Shown piece after piece: positions 1-6,265 of a DNA stretch of 9,018 nucleotides; the stretch's first letter is position 1; every line of letters starts with the position of its first letter. The translations under genes were made by a program, and so were the position numbers. Under the pieces are notes generated by a model that did not search any database, was not told the DNA's origin, and saw nothing but the letters and a program-made list of their open reading frames with translations. Origin of the DNA: JAGMXM01 sp964458325 (GTDB lineage: Bacteria > Verrucomicrobiota > Verrucomicrobiia > Limisphaerales > UBA1319); contig CAYWIM010000127.1 in NCBI GenBank assembly GCA_964458325.1, positions 1 through 9,018 on the forward strand. Reading direction: 5' to 3'.

Positions 1-20
1 GCGCACGCCCTGCCTGCTGG

Positions 21-821
21 CTAAAGAACCTGCGGCTGGCGGCTGTCGTGCTTTTCGCCAGAACCGGGCGCCACGATGACCTCGAGCCCCCGCCGGCGCA
101 GCTCCTCGACCAGCTCCGCCGGCGCCGCGGCGTCGGTCACCACCACATCGACATCTTCGACCGGACACAGGGGCATCAGCGAACGCCGCCCGAATTTCGT
201 ATGGTCGAAACAAAAAATCACCTGCCGGGCGGCAGCCATCATCGCGCGCTGGATCTCGATGAGCAGCCCGTGGGAGTTGGTGATCCCTTCGGGAGCGATG
301 CCGCCCGCGCCCATGATTGCGACATCGGCATGCATGCGCGAAAAGGTCTCGACAGCGAGCGGCCCCACCAGCACACCCAGCCGCGGATAGATCACGCCCC
401 CCGACAACACCACCTCGACCAGGTTGGCCGATGCGTACAGATTGGCCACCGGCAGGGAGTTGGTGATGATCTGCGGCCGCTTCTCCTCGAGATGCCGCGC
501 CACGTGATATGCCGTGGTGCCCGCATCCACAATCACGCTCCGGTTGGCGGGGATGATCCCCGCGCATGCAGCACCGATCGCCTCCTTTTCCTCGAGCTGA
601 TGCGTGTCGCGCGCGCTGAAAATGAACTCGTCCGATCGCGGGCTCAAGAGGCGGGCCCCCCCATGGGTTCGCCGCAAGATCCCTGCGGCTTCGAGAACCG
701 TCAGGTCCCGTCGAACGGTCGAATGCGAGGCATCAACTTCATCCGCAAGCTCTTCCAGCGAAGCAAACTCGACCTGCTGGAGATATGTCTCGATCCATTT
801 CTGGCGTTCTTCCGGTTGCAT
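21..821 (-). CDS. DeoR-family transcriptional regulator, probable repressor of the BMC operon
   Basis: This 266-residue protein has the DeoR layout and the usual DeoR length. An N-terminal winged helix-turn-helix spans about residues 5-58, with the recognition helix around STVRRDL (34-40) followed by ILRRTHGGA. A DeoRC sugar-phosphate-sensing domain follows, with the family's DAGTT motif at 99-103, TNSLPVA after it, and a GAGGI segment. DeoR proteins usually repress sugar catabolic operons and are released by a phosphorylated sugar. The gene is divergent from the BMC operon and shares a 95-base control region with it, so control of that operon is the natural inference. A DeoR-type regulator beside PduL is typical of planctomycete BMC loci. 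The ATG at 821 is chosen because the HTH begins right after it; the ribosome site is weak (GAG). The inducer is unknown; fuculose- or rhamnulose-phosphate, or lactaldehyde-linked metabolites, are guesses. The last 15 or so residues (GEKHDSRQ region) look unstructured. Confidence 0.93.
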   Translation of the reverse strand: MQPEERQKWIETYLQQVEFASLEELADEVDASHSTVRRDLTVLEAAGILRRTHGGARLLSPRSDEFIFSARDTHQLEEKEAIGAACAGIIPANRSVIVDAGTTAYHVARHLEEKRPQIITNSLPVANLYASANLVEVVLSGGVIYPRLGVLVGPLAVETFSRMHADVAIMGAGGIAPEGITNSHGLLIEIQRAMMAAARQVIFCFDHTKFGRRSLMPLCPVEDVDVVVTDAAAPAELVEELRRRGLEVIVAPGSGEKHDSRQPQVL

Positions 822-830
822 TCTTGCTCG

Positions 831-853
831 TTTCTGAATGATTCTGACAGAAT
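831..853. promoter_or_regulatory. candidate regulator operator, proximal to the regulator gene
   Basis: Bases 841-853 form a perfect odd-centred palindrome, ATTCTG-A-CAGAAT. It is preceded one helical turn upstream by a second TTCTGA (832-837, repeated at 842-847), which also reads as CTGAAT (834-839). The same half-site motif recurs as ATTCAG on the other side of the divergent promoter. The site lies about 10-32 bases upstream of the regulator start, so a bound regulator could repress its own gene. Assignment to the DeoR protein is inferred from position only. Confidence 0.5.
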
Positions 854-866
854 TTGCAAGATTTGT

Positions 867-895
867 TTGACATTCTTTTGTTTTTCGGGCGTAAT
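867..895 (+). promoter_or_regulatory. sigma-70-type promoter of the BMC operon
   Basis: A perfect -35 hexamer TTGACA (867-872) is followed by a 17-base spacer and a -10-like CGTAAT (890-895; four of six consensus bases). The spacer is rich in T, in contrast with the GC-rich surroundings. Transcription would begin near 902, giving a leader of about 15 bases before the PduL ATG at 917. An ATTCAG half-site overlaps the -10, which fits a repressible promoter. Confidence 0.6.
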
Positions 896-909
896 TCAGC
901 CCGATTCAG
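894..909. promoter_or_regulatory. candidate operator overlapping the -10 and start site
   Basis: Two ATTCAG half-sites (894-899 and 904-909) are spaced exactly 10 bases apart, one helical turn. They are inverted with respect to CTGAAT at 834-839 and differ by one base from ATTCTG (841-846). A regulator bound here would cover the -10 and the probable transcription start. Binding at both this site and 831-853, with looping across the 60-base gap, is possible but is inference. Confidence 0.45.
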
Positions 910-916
910 ACTGGAT

Positions 917-1594
917 ATGGCTGGATTATCGACAAAAGTGCCGCGGCCAGTAATCGAGAATTGGGTGCGGCAGGCGGTGTATGAGCGGTTGGGGAAGCCG
1001 TTGCCACAGGCGGCGACCGCCCCGAATCCGCTCGTTGTCAATGTCAGCGCCCGGCATTGTCATCTGACGGTCGAGGCAGTCGAGGCGTTGTTTGGCAAGG
1101 GGTATTCGTTGACGCCTCACAAGATGCTGTATCAGGAGGGTCAATTTGCGGCTCGGGAGGTGGTGACCCTGATTGGGCCGCGGAGCCGGGTGATATCGAA
1201 CTTGCGGATCCTGGGTCCGTGCCGGTTGCTGAACCAGGTCGAGCTGGCGTACACGGATGCGATCGCGCTGGGGTTCGAGATCCCGCTGCGGCTGTCGGGG
1301 AACATCGAGGGGACACCGGGCTGCATGCTGATGGGGCCGGCCGGCTTTTTCGAGCTGGCCTGCGGCGTGATCCGGGCGGCGCGGCATGCGCATCTGCATC
1401 CGGACGACGCGGCGTTTTACGGCGTGAAGAACGGGGACACCATGCGGCTGCGGGTCGGGGGCGGCTGCGGGCTGGTTTTGGAAAACGTGCTGGCGCGGGT
1501 GGACCCCGCGTTCAAGCTCGAGGCGCACATCGACACCGACGAGGGCAACGCCTGCAGCTTGCAGCCGGACAGCGTGTGCGAGCTGATGCGGTAG
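917..1594 (+). CDS. pduL: PduL-type phosphate acyltransferase, BMC cargo
   Basis: PduL moves an acyl group between CoA and phosphate (acyl-CoA + Pi to acyl phosphate + CoA), regenerating CoA inside the shell and feeding the acyl phosphate to the kinase encoded downstream. The 225-residue protein shows both PduL domains. The first metal-binding signature is SARHCHLT with His47 and His49; the second is ARHAHLHP with His157, His159 and His161. GNIEGTPG and GPAGFFEL lie between them. Residues 9-26 (PRPVIENWVRQAVYERLG) form an amphipathic helix before a Pro/Ala linker, the classic encapsulation peptide layout. The ATG at 917 is chosen over an in-frame TTG at 854 because the promoter lies between them. 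No clear Shine-Dalgarno is visible, which fits a near-leaderless message. It is first in the operon, 25 bases before a BMC-H gene. In planctomycete BMCs the substrate is thought to be lactyl- or propionyl-CoA. Confidence 0.93.
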   Translation: MAGLSTKVPRPVIENWVRQAVYERLGKPLPQAATAPNPLVVNVSARHCHLTVEAVEALFGKGYSLTPHKMLYQEGQFAAREVVTLIGPRSRVISNLRILGPCRLLNQVELAYTDAIALGFEIPLRLSGNIEGTPGCMLMGPAGFFELACGVIRAARHAHLHPDDAAFYGVKNGDTMRLRVGGGCGLVLENVLARVDPAFKLEAHIDTDEGNACSLQPDSVCELMR

Positions 1595-1619
1595 CCGGAA
1601 ACGAACAAAGGAACAGACC

Positions 1620-1913
1620 ATGAGTGAAGCGATTGGCATGATCGAGACCAAGGGTTATGTGGGGAGCGTGGAGGCGAGCGACGCGATGGTGAAAGCGGCC
1701 AACGTGACGCTGGTGAAGACCATCCCGATTGGTGGAGGGATGATCACCGTGCTGGCGCGCGGGGATGTCGGCAGCGTGAAGGCGGCGGTGGATGCCGGCG
1801 CCAAGGCGGCCAGCCGCGTGGGCGAGCTGATCAGCTCGCACGTCATCGCCCGGCCGCACGAGGACCTGCTGAAAGCCTTCATCGAGGGCGTTTCTGCCGC
1901 CAAAGCCAAGTAA
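1620..1913 (+). CDS. BMC-H hexameric shell protein, first paralog
   Basis: This 97-residue single-domain BMC protein (Pf00936 type) forms the flat hexagonal tiles of the shell facet. It begins with the family hallmark AIGMIETKGYVGSVEASDAM and continues with RGDVGSVKAAVDAG and SSHVIARPHEDL. The pore-lining loop between strands reads IGGGM, so the pore constriction is GGG at 38-40, a common small pore type. The C-terminus is a short Ala/Lys tail. The start has a fair ribosome site, AAAGGAA at 1607-1613, six bases before the ATG. It is closely similar to the next gene, consistent with tandem duplication, but differs in pore loop and tail. Expected role: the main or mixed facet tile and a selective pore for small metabolites. 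Confidence 0.95.
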   Translation: MSEAIGMIETKGYVGSVEASDAMVKAANVTLVKTIPIGGGMITVLARGDVGSVKAAVDAGAKAASRVGELISSHVIARPHEDLLKAFIEGVSAAKAK

Positions 1914-1929
1914 ACAACGTCGATTCATC

Positions 1930-1936
1930 GGAGGAG
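1930..1936 (+). promoter_or_regulatory. strong ribosome binding site of the second BMC-H gene
   Basis: GGAGGAG lies 3 bases before the ATG at 1940 (5 bases when counted from GGAGG). It is the strongest Shine-Dalgarno match in the operon; most other genes here have weak sites or start by overlap. High translation would fit a major shell tile. Confidence 0.55.
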
Positions 1937-1939
1937 ATT

Positions 1940-2221
1940 ATGGCTCAACCAGCGATTGGGATGATTGAAACCAAAGGATTGTGCGCCTTGCTCGAGGCCA
2001 GCGACGCCGCGCTGAAAGCGGCCAACGTCGTTCTGACGGGCTGGGAGAAGGTGGGCAGCGGCTACGTGACAGCCTTTTTCCGGGGGGACGTTGCGGCGGT
2101 GAAGGCGGCCACCGACGCGGGAGCGGCGGCGGCGGCGCAGGTCGGCCAGGTGGTCAGCGTCCAGGTGATCCCGCGTCCGCACGAGGATCTCTGCGGCCTG
2201 GGCAAGTGGCTTCAGGGATGA
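1940..2221 (+). CDS. BMC-H hexameric shell protein, second paralog
   Basis: This 93-residue BMC-H facet protein starts with AIGMIETKGLCALLEASDAA and contains RGDVAAVKAATDAGAAAA and VQVIPRPHEDL. The pore loop reads KVGSG, a GSG pore (39-41), the form common in metabolite-conducting hexamers. It is followed by Tyr42, and an aromatic pair (AFF) lies in the next strand. The C-terminus ends in GLGKWLQG, a short hydrophobic tail that the first paralog lacks. Its TGA overlaps the ATG of the kinase gene (ATGA at 2218-2221), so the two are probably translationally coupled. It has the best ribosome site of the operon and may be the most abundant tile; that is inference. Confidence 0.95.
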   Translation: MAQPAIGMIETKGLCALLEASDAALKAANVVLTGWEKVGSGYVTAFFRGDVAAVKAATDAGAAAAAQVGQVVSVQVIPRPHEDLCGLGKWLQG

Positions 2222-3402
2222 AGATCCTGGTCGCCAACCTGGGCTCGACGTCGTTCAAGTACCGGCTGTATGACCTGAGCGGCGATAGTGAGCGGATGCT
2301 GGCCCGAGGCGGTTTCGAGCGTGTGGCCGACCATGCCGCCGCGATCGAGTCCTGTCTGGCCGAGCTCCAGACCGGCGGATCGATCGCCAGCGAACGCGAT
2401 CTGGCCGCGATCGGGCTCAAGCCCATCATCGCCCGCGGCATCACGGGATGCGTTCGGATGGACGAGCCGGTGCTGCAGGCGATGGAGGCATATAACAGAA
2501 TCGCGCCGGCGCACAATCCTCCTTACGTGAACGGCGCACGCCTGTTCGCCCGGCGGCTCCCGTCGATCCCGGTCATCGGCCTGTTCGAGACGGCCTTCTA
2601 TCAATGGGCGCCCGAGGCGGCGATGCGGTATGCCGTCCCTGAGAGCTGGCATCGCCAGGGGGTCCGGCGCTGGGGCTTTCACGGGGCCAGCCACAAATAT
2701 ATCGCCGAGCGATCCGCCCAGCTTCTGGGGCGTCCCGATGTGGCGGATCGGGTGCGGCGGCTCTACGTCGATGGGCCGGCGACGCCGGTCCAGCCGCCCG
2801 AGCTGCGGGTGGTCTCCTGTCATCTGGGCGGCAGCTCCTCGGTGACCGGGATCCGGGACGGGCTGGCGATCGGCAACAGCCTCGGGATGAGCCCGCAGTC
2901 CGGCCTGCCCCACAACAACCGTGTGGGCGACCTCGATTCCTTTGCGCTGCCGTTCCTGATGCGGACCACGGGGATGAGCCTCGATGAAGCCGAGCGGCAG
3001 ATGTGCAAGGAGGGCGGGCTCAAGGGATTGTCCGGAGGCATGAACGACCTCCGGGACATCCTGGCGGGCATTGCTCGAGGCGAGGCCGGGCCCCGGCTAG
3101 CGTTCGATGTCCTGGTCCACCAGGCCCGGCATTGGATCGGGGCTTACGCGTTCGAGCTCGACGGCCTCGATGCCCTCGTGTTTACCGCGGGGATTGCCGA
3201 GAACAACCCTGAGATCCGCGATGCCATCTGCGCGCGTCTGGACCGCATGGGCATCCGGATCGATCCTGCGGCCAACCGCCAGGCCGCCAGGGGCCAGGAA
3301 GCCGTCGTCAGCGCCCCGGATTCGCCGGTTCGGATCCTGGTGGTTCCGACCAACGAGGAGCTGGTGATCGCGCGCGAGGTGAAACGTTTTTTGGAAAGGT
3401 GA
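2218..3402 (+). CDS. ackA: acetate/propionate kinase-family enzyme, divergent BMC-associated type
   Basis: A 394-residue ASKHA-fold kinase, the normal acetate kinase length. It should convert the acyl phosphate made by PduL plus ADP to acid plus ATP. Conserved features: MKILVANLGSTSFKY with Asn7; IAPAHNPP; GFHGASHKY with His155; CHLGGSSS at 201-208; NRVGDLD with Arg235; and NEELVIARE from Asn379. Several usually invariant segments are changed. HRVVHGG is replaced by LKPIIARG (67-74), the catalytic Asp of FDTAFHQ is Glu124 in FETAFYQ, HLGNG is HLGGS, and the MDTSMG signature reads IGNSLG. These changes suggest a larger substrate, such as lactyl or propionyl phosphate, or altered catalysis. The start is the ATG overlapping the stop of the preceding BMC-H gene; the upstream in-frame extension is Gly/Arg-rich shadow sequence. 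I see no encapsulation peptide, so it may act outside or at the shell. The symbol is at family level only. Confidence 0.88.
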   Translation: MKILVANLGSTSFKYRLYDLSGDSERMLARGGFERVADHAAAIESCLAELQTGGSIASERDLAAIGLKPIIARGITGCVRMDEPVLQAMEAYNRIAPAHNPPYVNGARLFARRLPSIPVIGLFETAFYQWAPEAAMRYAVPESWHRQGVRRWGFHGASHKYIAERSAQLLGRPDVADRVRRLYVDGPATPVQPPELRVVSCHLGGSSSVTGIRDGLAIGNSLGMSPQSGLPHNNRVGDLDSFALPFLMRTTGMSLDEAERQMCKEGGLKGLSGGMNDLRDILAGIARGEAGPRLAFDVLVHQARHWIGAYAFELDGLDALVFTAGIAENNPEIRDAICARLDRMGIRIDPAANRQAARGQEAVVSAPDSPVRILVVPTNEELVIAREVKRFLER

Positions 3403-3422
3403 ATTCGAGCAACTATACAGAG

Positions 3423-3508
3423 CGTCGGAAGTGCATAACGCCGGGTCAGGGGACCCGGCCTACAGAGTCGTGTAGGCCGCGTGCCCTCACGCGGCGTCAC
3501 TTACGACG
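3423..3508. repeat. palindromic intergenic element, inverted pair of 27-base units (REPIN/MITE-like)
   Basis: Between the kinase and the third BMC-H gene lie three adjacent perfect hairpins: CCGGGTC-AGGG-GACCCGG (3441-3458), GGCCTACA-GAGTCG-TGTAGGCC (3457-3478) and CCGCGTG-CCCT-CACGCGG (3477-3494). The whole is one inverted pair. The left unit (3438-3464, read in reverse) and the right unit (3471-3497) agree at 23 of 27 bases, and all four differences are paired stem changes. The inverted match extends outward as CGTCGGAAGTG (3423-3433) against CACTTACGACG (3498-3508), with four extra bases (3434-3437) on the left. It has no ORF and no T-tract. It could act as a transcript-stabilising or attenuating structure between kinase and shell genes, or simply be a dispersed genomic repeat. 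Confidence 0.8.
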
Positions 3509-3530
3509 TTGCAACTAACCCGGTTGAATT

Positions 3531-3824
3531 ATGGCACATCAAGCAATTGGACTACTCGAGACGCGCGGTTTGGTCGCGCTGGTGGAAGGGACGGATGCGA
3601 TGCTCAAGTCGGCCAACGTCGAGCTGGCGGGGCCGGTGACCCAGGTCGGCAACGCCCTGGTCACGGCGGTGGTCGTGGGCGACGTCGCCGCGGTCAAGGC
3701 GGCGACCGACGCGGGCGCCCAAGCGGTCAAGGCGATCGGCGGCGAGCTCGTCAGCGTCCATGTCATCGCCCGCCCGCATGCGGACGTGGATGCCGTGCTG
3801 CCGCGAAAACCCCAAGCCAAGTAA
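3531..3824 (+). CDS. BMC-H hexameric shell protein, third and divergent paralog
   Basis: This 97-residue BMC-H begins AIGLLETRGLVALVEGTDAM and contains GDVAAVKAATDAGAQAV and VHVIARPHAD, so the fold is secure. It departs from the other two: the pore loop reads QVGNALV, so the constriction would be GNA (40-42) instead of GGG or GSG, and the Arg of RGDV is replaced by Val (VVGDV). The C-terminal tail is PRKPQAK. The wider, more polar Asn-lined pore could pass a different metabolite, or the protein may make mixed hexamers or specialised tiles. It follows the palindromic element and has no strong ribosome site (GGTTGA is the best seen). Four bases separate it from the BMC-P gene that follows. Confidence 0.94.
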   Translation: MAHQAIGLLETRGLVALVEGTDAMLKSANVELAGPVTQVGNALVTAVVVGDVAAVKAATDAGAQAVKAIGGELVSVHVIARPHADVDAVLPRKPQAK

Positions 3825-3828
3825 GGCT

Positions 3829-4143
3829 ATGTTTCTGGCACGGGTCGAAGGGGCCGTGGTGGCCACCAAGAAGGATGCTTCGATGAGCGGCCGCAAGCTG
3901 CTCATCCTGCGCCCCCAATTGGTCGACGACCGGGACCCAACCCGATTTCGGCCTGGGGTCAACACCATTGTGGCCGTGGACAGCGTGGGGGCCGGCGAAG
4001 GCGAGCTGGTGATTTTCTGCCAGGGGAGCAGCGCCCGCCTCGCCCCCAACCTCAAAGAAGCCCCCGTCGACGCCGTCATTATCGGCATCGTCGATTCGGT
4101 GGATGTCCTCGGACGCCAGATCTACAGCGCCCGATCCGCTTGA
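3829..4143 (+). CDS. BMC-P pentameric vertex protein (EutN/CcmL family), first paralog
   Basis: This 104-residue protein forms pentamers that cap the vertices of the icosahedral shell. Family hallmarks are MFLARVEGAVVATKK at the start, LLILRPQ, VAVDSVGAGEGELV, the GSSAR motif and VDAVIIGIVDSVDV at the end. Of the three BMC-P proteins in the window it is closest to the family norm. The ATG at 3829 is chosen because it gives the standard EutN/CcmL N-terminus; longer in-frame starts run into the preceding BMC-H gene. The stop (TGA at 4141-4143) lies 14 bases before the dehydrogenase ATG. Confidence 0.94.
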   Translation: MFLARVEGAVVATKKDASMSGRKLLILRPQLVDDRDPTRFRPGVNTIVAVDSVGAGEGELVIFCQGSSARLAPNLKEAPVDAVIIGIVDSVDVLGRQIYSARSA

Positions 4144-4157
4144 ACCGCTTTCGAGCC

Positions 4158-5657
4158 ATGAACAATCCCAGCATCAATGAAACCCTGATCCGCGAGGTCG
4201 TCGAGGACGTGCTCGGGCGGCTGGGCAAGCCCTCCGCGGCGCCCGCCCTGCCCCCGAAATCAGCCGCTGCGCCCAAGGCGCCCCCGGCGGTCTCGAGGCC
4301 GTCTGCCGCCCCCTCGGGCGGCCGTCGGTTCGGAGTGTTCAGTGACGCCACAGAAGCATGCGATGCTGCGGCCGGCGCGTTCGAGCAGCTTTCGGCCCAA
4401 GGCATGGCCGGCCGCGCACGCGTCATCGAGATCGTCAAAAGCCTCTCCTCCGCCCACGCGGCCGAATGGGGGCGCATCGAGCTCGAGGAGACCAAGATCG
4501 GGCGCCTGGACCACAAGATCGAGAAATTGCTGGGGCTCAAGTCGGTTCCGGGCATCGAATGCCTGCGCCCGGACGGCTTCAGCGGGGACCACGGGATCAC
4601 GCTCGAGGAATTCGCCCCGTTCGGCGTCATCGGCGCGATCACGCCCTCGACGCATTCGATCCCGACCTTGAGCTGCAATGTGATCAACATGGTCGCGGCA
4701 GGGAATGCGGTCGTGTTCAACGCTCATCCGGGGGCCTACCGCTGTGCCGCCATGGCTGCTCGAGTCTATAACGAGGCGATCTTTCGCGAGCTTGGAATCG
4801 AGAATCTGATCGCCATCGTGGATCCGCCCACGCTCGAGTCGTTCAAGGCGATCTGTGCGAGCGATCAGGTGCGGCTCCTGTGTGTGACCGGCGGCCCGGG
4901 CGTGGTGAAGGCGGCGATGCAGGCCGGCAAGCGCGCGATCTGCGCCGGGCCGGGCAACCCGCCCGTGCTGGTGGACGACACGGCCGACATCGATCGGGCC
5001 GCCCGCTGCATCATCCAGGGCGCCGCTTACGACAACAACCTGCTCTGCATCGGCGAGAAGGAGGTGTTTGTCCTCGAGAGCGTGGCGGGCCGGCTCATGG
5101 AAGCGCTCGAGCGCCAAGGTGCCGCGCGCCTCGATTCGGCCCAGATCGAGCGCCTCACCCGCGAGGCTTTTGTGTTCCCCGCGGGCCAGGGCGCGGGATG
5201 CCCGCATGCGACTGTGAACAAGGAGCTGATCGGTAAGGATGCGACCCTGCTGGCCCGAGTGGCGGGCGCCAATGTGCCAGCGGGCACTGAGCTTCTCTGG
5301 GGCGAGACCGGCGCCGACCACCTGTTTGTCCAGGAGGAGCAGATGATGCCGTTCGTCCCCGTGATCCGGGTGCCGACCGTTTCGGCGGGGATCGAGGCCG
5401 CCCGGGCCGCCGAGCACGGATACCGGCACACGGCCATCATTCACTCGCACAATGTCAGCCACATGACCGCGATGGCCAAGGCGCTGAACACGACCTTGTT
5501 CATCAAGAACGGGTCCTGCCTGGCCGGGTTGGGCAACGGGGGCGAGGGGTATCCGAGCTTCTCGATCGCCACGCCGACCGGCGAGGGCGTGACCAGCCCG
5601 AAGACCTTCACGCGCGTCCGGCGCTGCGTCATGGTCGATAACCTCCGCATTTTCTAA
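4158..5657 (+). CDS. CoA-acylating aldehyde dehydrogenase (PduP/EutE-like), BMC cargo
   Basis: The 499-residue enzyme should oxidise an aldehyde with NAD+ and CoA to the acyl-CoA used by PduL; in this BMC class the aldehyde is L-lactaldehyde. Residues 5-22 (INETLIREVVEDVLGRLG) form an amphipathic encapsulation-peptide helix, followed by a Pro/Ala linker to about residue 58. The catalytic domain begins around GRRFGVF. It shows EFAPFGVIGAITPSTHS, NMVAAGNAVVFNAHP, VTGGPGVVKAAMQAGKRAI, AGPGNPPVLVD, and the catalytic Cys297 in NNLLCIGEKEV. The tail holds GEGYPSFSIATPTGEG and a CoA-aldehyde-dehydrogenase-like end. The first ATG (4158) is chosen; a TTG at 4140 would add six residues and overlap the preceding stop. 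The helix starts right after the ATG, which supports this start. The closest enzymes by motif are PduP and EutE rather than the AdhE fusion. Confidence 0.93.
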   Translation: MNNPSINETLIREVVEDVLGRLGKPSAAPALPPKSAAAPKAPPAVSRPSAAPSGGRRFGVFSDATEACDAAAGAFEQLSAQGMAGRARVIEIVKSLSSAHAAEWGRIELEETKIGRLDHKIEKLLGLKSVPGIECLRPDGFSGDHGITLEEFAPFGVIGAITPSTHSIPTLSCNVINMVAAGNAVVFNAHPGAYRCAAMAARVYNEAIFRELGIENLIAIVDPPTLESFKAICASDQVRLLCVTGGPGVVKAAMQAGKRAICAGPGNPPVLVDDTADIDRAARCIIQGAAYDNNLLCIGEKEVFVLESVAGRLMEALERQGAARLDSAQIERLTREAFVFPAGQGAGCPHATVNKELIGKDATLLARVAGANVPAGTELLWGETGADHLFVQEEQMMPFVPVIRVPTVSAGIEAARAAEHGYRHTAIIHSHNVSHMTAMAKALNTTLFIKNGSCLAGLGNGGEGYPSFSIATPTGEGVTSPKTFTRVRRCVMVDNLRIF

Positions 5658-5666
5658 GGGCCAGGC

Positions 5667-5969
5667 ATGATGCTCGCGCGGGCCGAAGGCAGCGTGATCT
5701 CGACTCGGAAACACCCGAGCTTCGAAGGCTGGCGGCTGACGATCTGCCAGCCGATCGGCGCTGCAGGCCAGCCCGAGGGAACGCCCGTGGTCGCCCTGGA
5801 CCCGCTCGGCGCCGGCCTGCACCAGCGCGTCGTCGTCTCGACCGACGGCCTGGCGGCCCGCCATGCCGTGAAGGATCCCCGCAGCCCGGCGCGCATGATG
5901 ATCATCGCCATTGTCGACGAGCCGTCCCAGGCCGCCACGAAAGCCCACCCTCGAGGGGAGATCGCATGA
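5667..5969 (+). CDS. BMC-P pentameric vertex protein, second paralog
   Basis: This 100-residue EutN/CcmL-family protein starts MMLARAEGSVISTRKHPSFE, with WRLTICQPIG in the middle and VVALDPLGAGLHQRVVV, then MMIIAIVDEPSQ near the end. The usual GSSAR segment is replaced by STDGLAARHA, so the vertex pore region differs from the first paralog. Translation could begin at either of two adjacent ATG codons (5667 or 5670). It follows the dehydrogenase by nine bases, and its TGA overlaps the next gene's ATG (ATGA at 5966-5969), implying coupled translation of the two vertex proteins. Confidence 0.9.
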   Translation: MMLARAEGSVISTRKHPSFEGWRLTICQPIGAAGQPEGTPVVALDPLGAGLHQRVVVSTDGLAARHAVKDPRSPARMMIIAIVDEPSQAATKAHPRGEIA

Positions 5970-6265
5970 GGCTGGGACGGGTCATCGGCCGGGTCACATT
6001 GAGCCAGGCGGCGCCCTCGCTCCGCGGCGCTCGCTGGCTCATCGTCAGCCCGCTCGGTCGCGACGAGCTGTCGGCTGGGCCCGAGGCGGCCCCGGTGAGC
6101 CGGGAGCCCAGCCTGGTCGTTTACGATGACCTCGGCGGCGCCGCGGGCGATCTGATCGGTTTTATCGAAGGCCGCGAGGCGGCCATGCCGTTCGAGCAGC
6201 CGACGCCCGTCGATGCGATCAACAGCGCTTTGATTTCCAACGTGTATTACCACCCGATGCCATGA
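5966..6265 (+). CDS. BMC-P pentameric vertex protein, third and most divergent paralog
   Basis: This 99-residue protein keeps the EutN/CcmL frame: MRLGRVIGRVTLSQ at the start, LRGARWLIVSPLG, the VVYDDLGGAAGDLIGFIEG core and VDAINSALISNVYY at the end. It has lost the GAG and GSSAR signatures. Its ending YYHPMP is unlike its two paralogs. GGGGAG (5955-5960), inside the end of the preceding gene, provides a ribosome site five bases before the ATG. The stop overlaps the ATG of the aldolase gene (6262). Three BMC-P genes are normal for planctomycete loci, where different pentamers may occupy different vertices. Confidence 0.86.
   Translation: MRLGRVIGRVTLSQAAPSLRGARWLIVSPLGRDELSAGPEAAPVSREPSLVVYDDLGGAAGDLIGFIEGREAAMPFEQPTPVDAINSALISNVYYHPMP

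Noticed and set aside
876..886. T-rich run as an intrinsic terminator
   Set aside because: No GC-rich hairpin precedes it; it fits better as the spacer between -35 and -10.
854..916. TTG start adding 21 residues to PduL
   Set aside because: It lies upstream of the TTGACA/CGTAAT promoter and would translate promoter DNA; the ATG at 917 begins right before the encapsulation helix.
48..953. Plus-strand open frame opposite the regulator
   Set aside because: The minus-strand DeoR protein is unmistakable, and the frame also runs through the promoter region.
1981..2217. N-terminal extension of the kinase reading through the second BMC-H gene
   Set aside because: The extension is Gly/Arg-rich out-of-frame sequence of a clear BMC-H gene; the kinase family starts with MKILVANLGS at 2218.
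4140..4157. TTG start of the aldehyde dehydrogenase
   Set aside because: It adds only NRFRA-type residues and overlaps the previous stop; the ATG at 4158 directly precedes the encapsulation helix.
4260..5948. Long minus-strand open frame opposite the dehydrogenase
   Set aside because: It is rich in Arg, His, Gly and Ala with no domain, and lies wholly opposite well-supported genes; typical shadow frame in GC-rich DNA.
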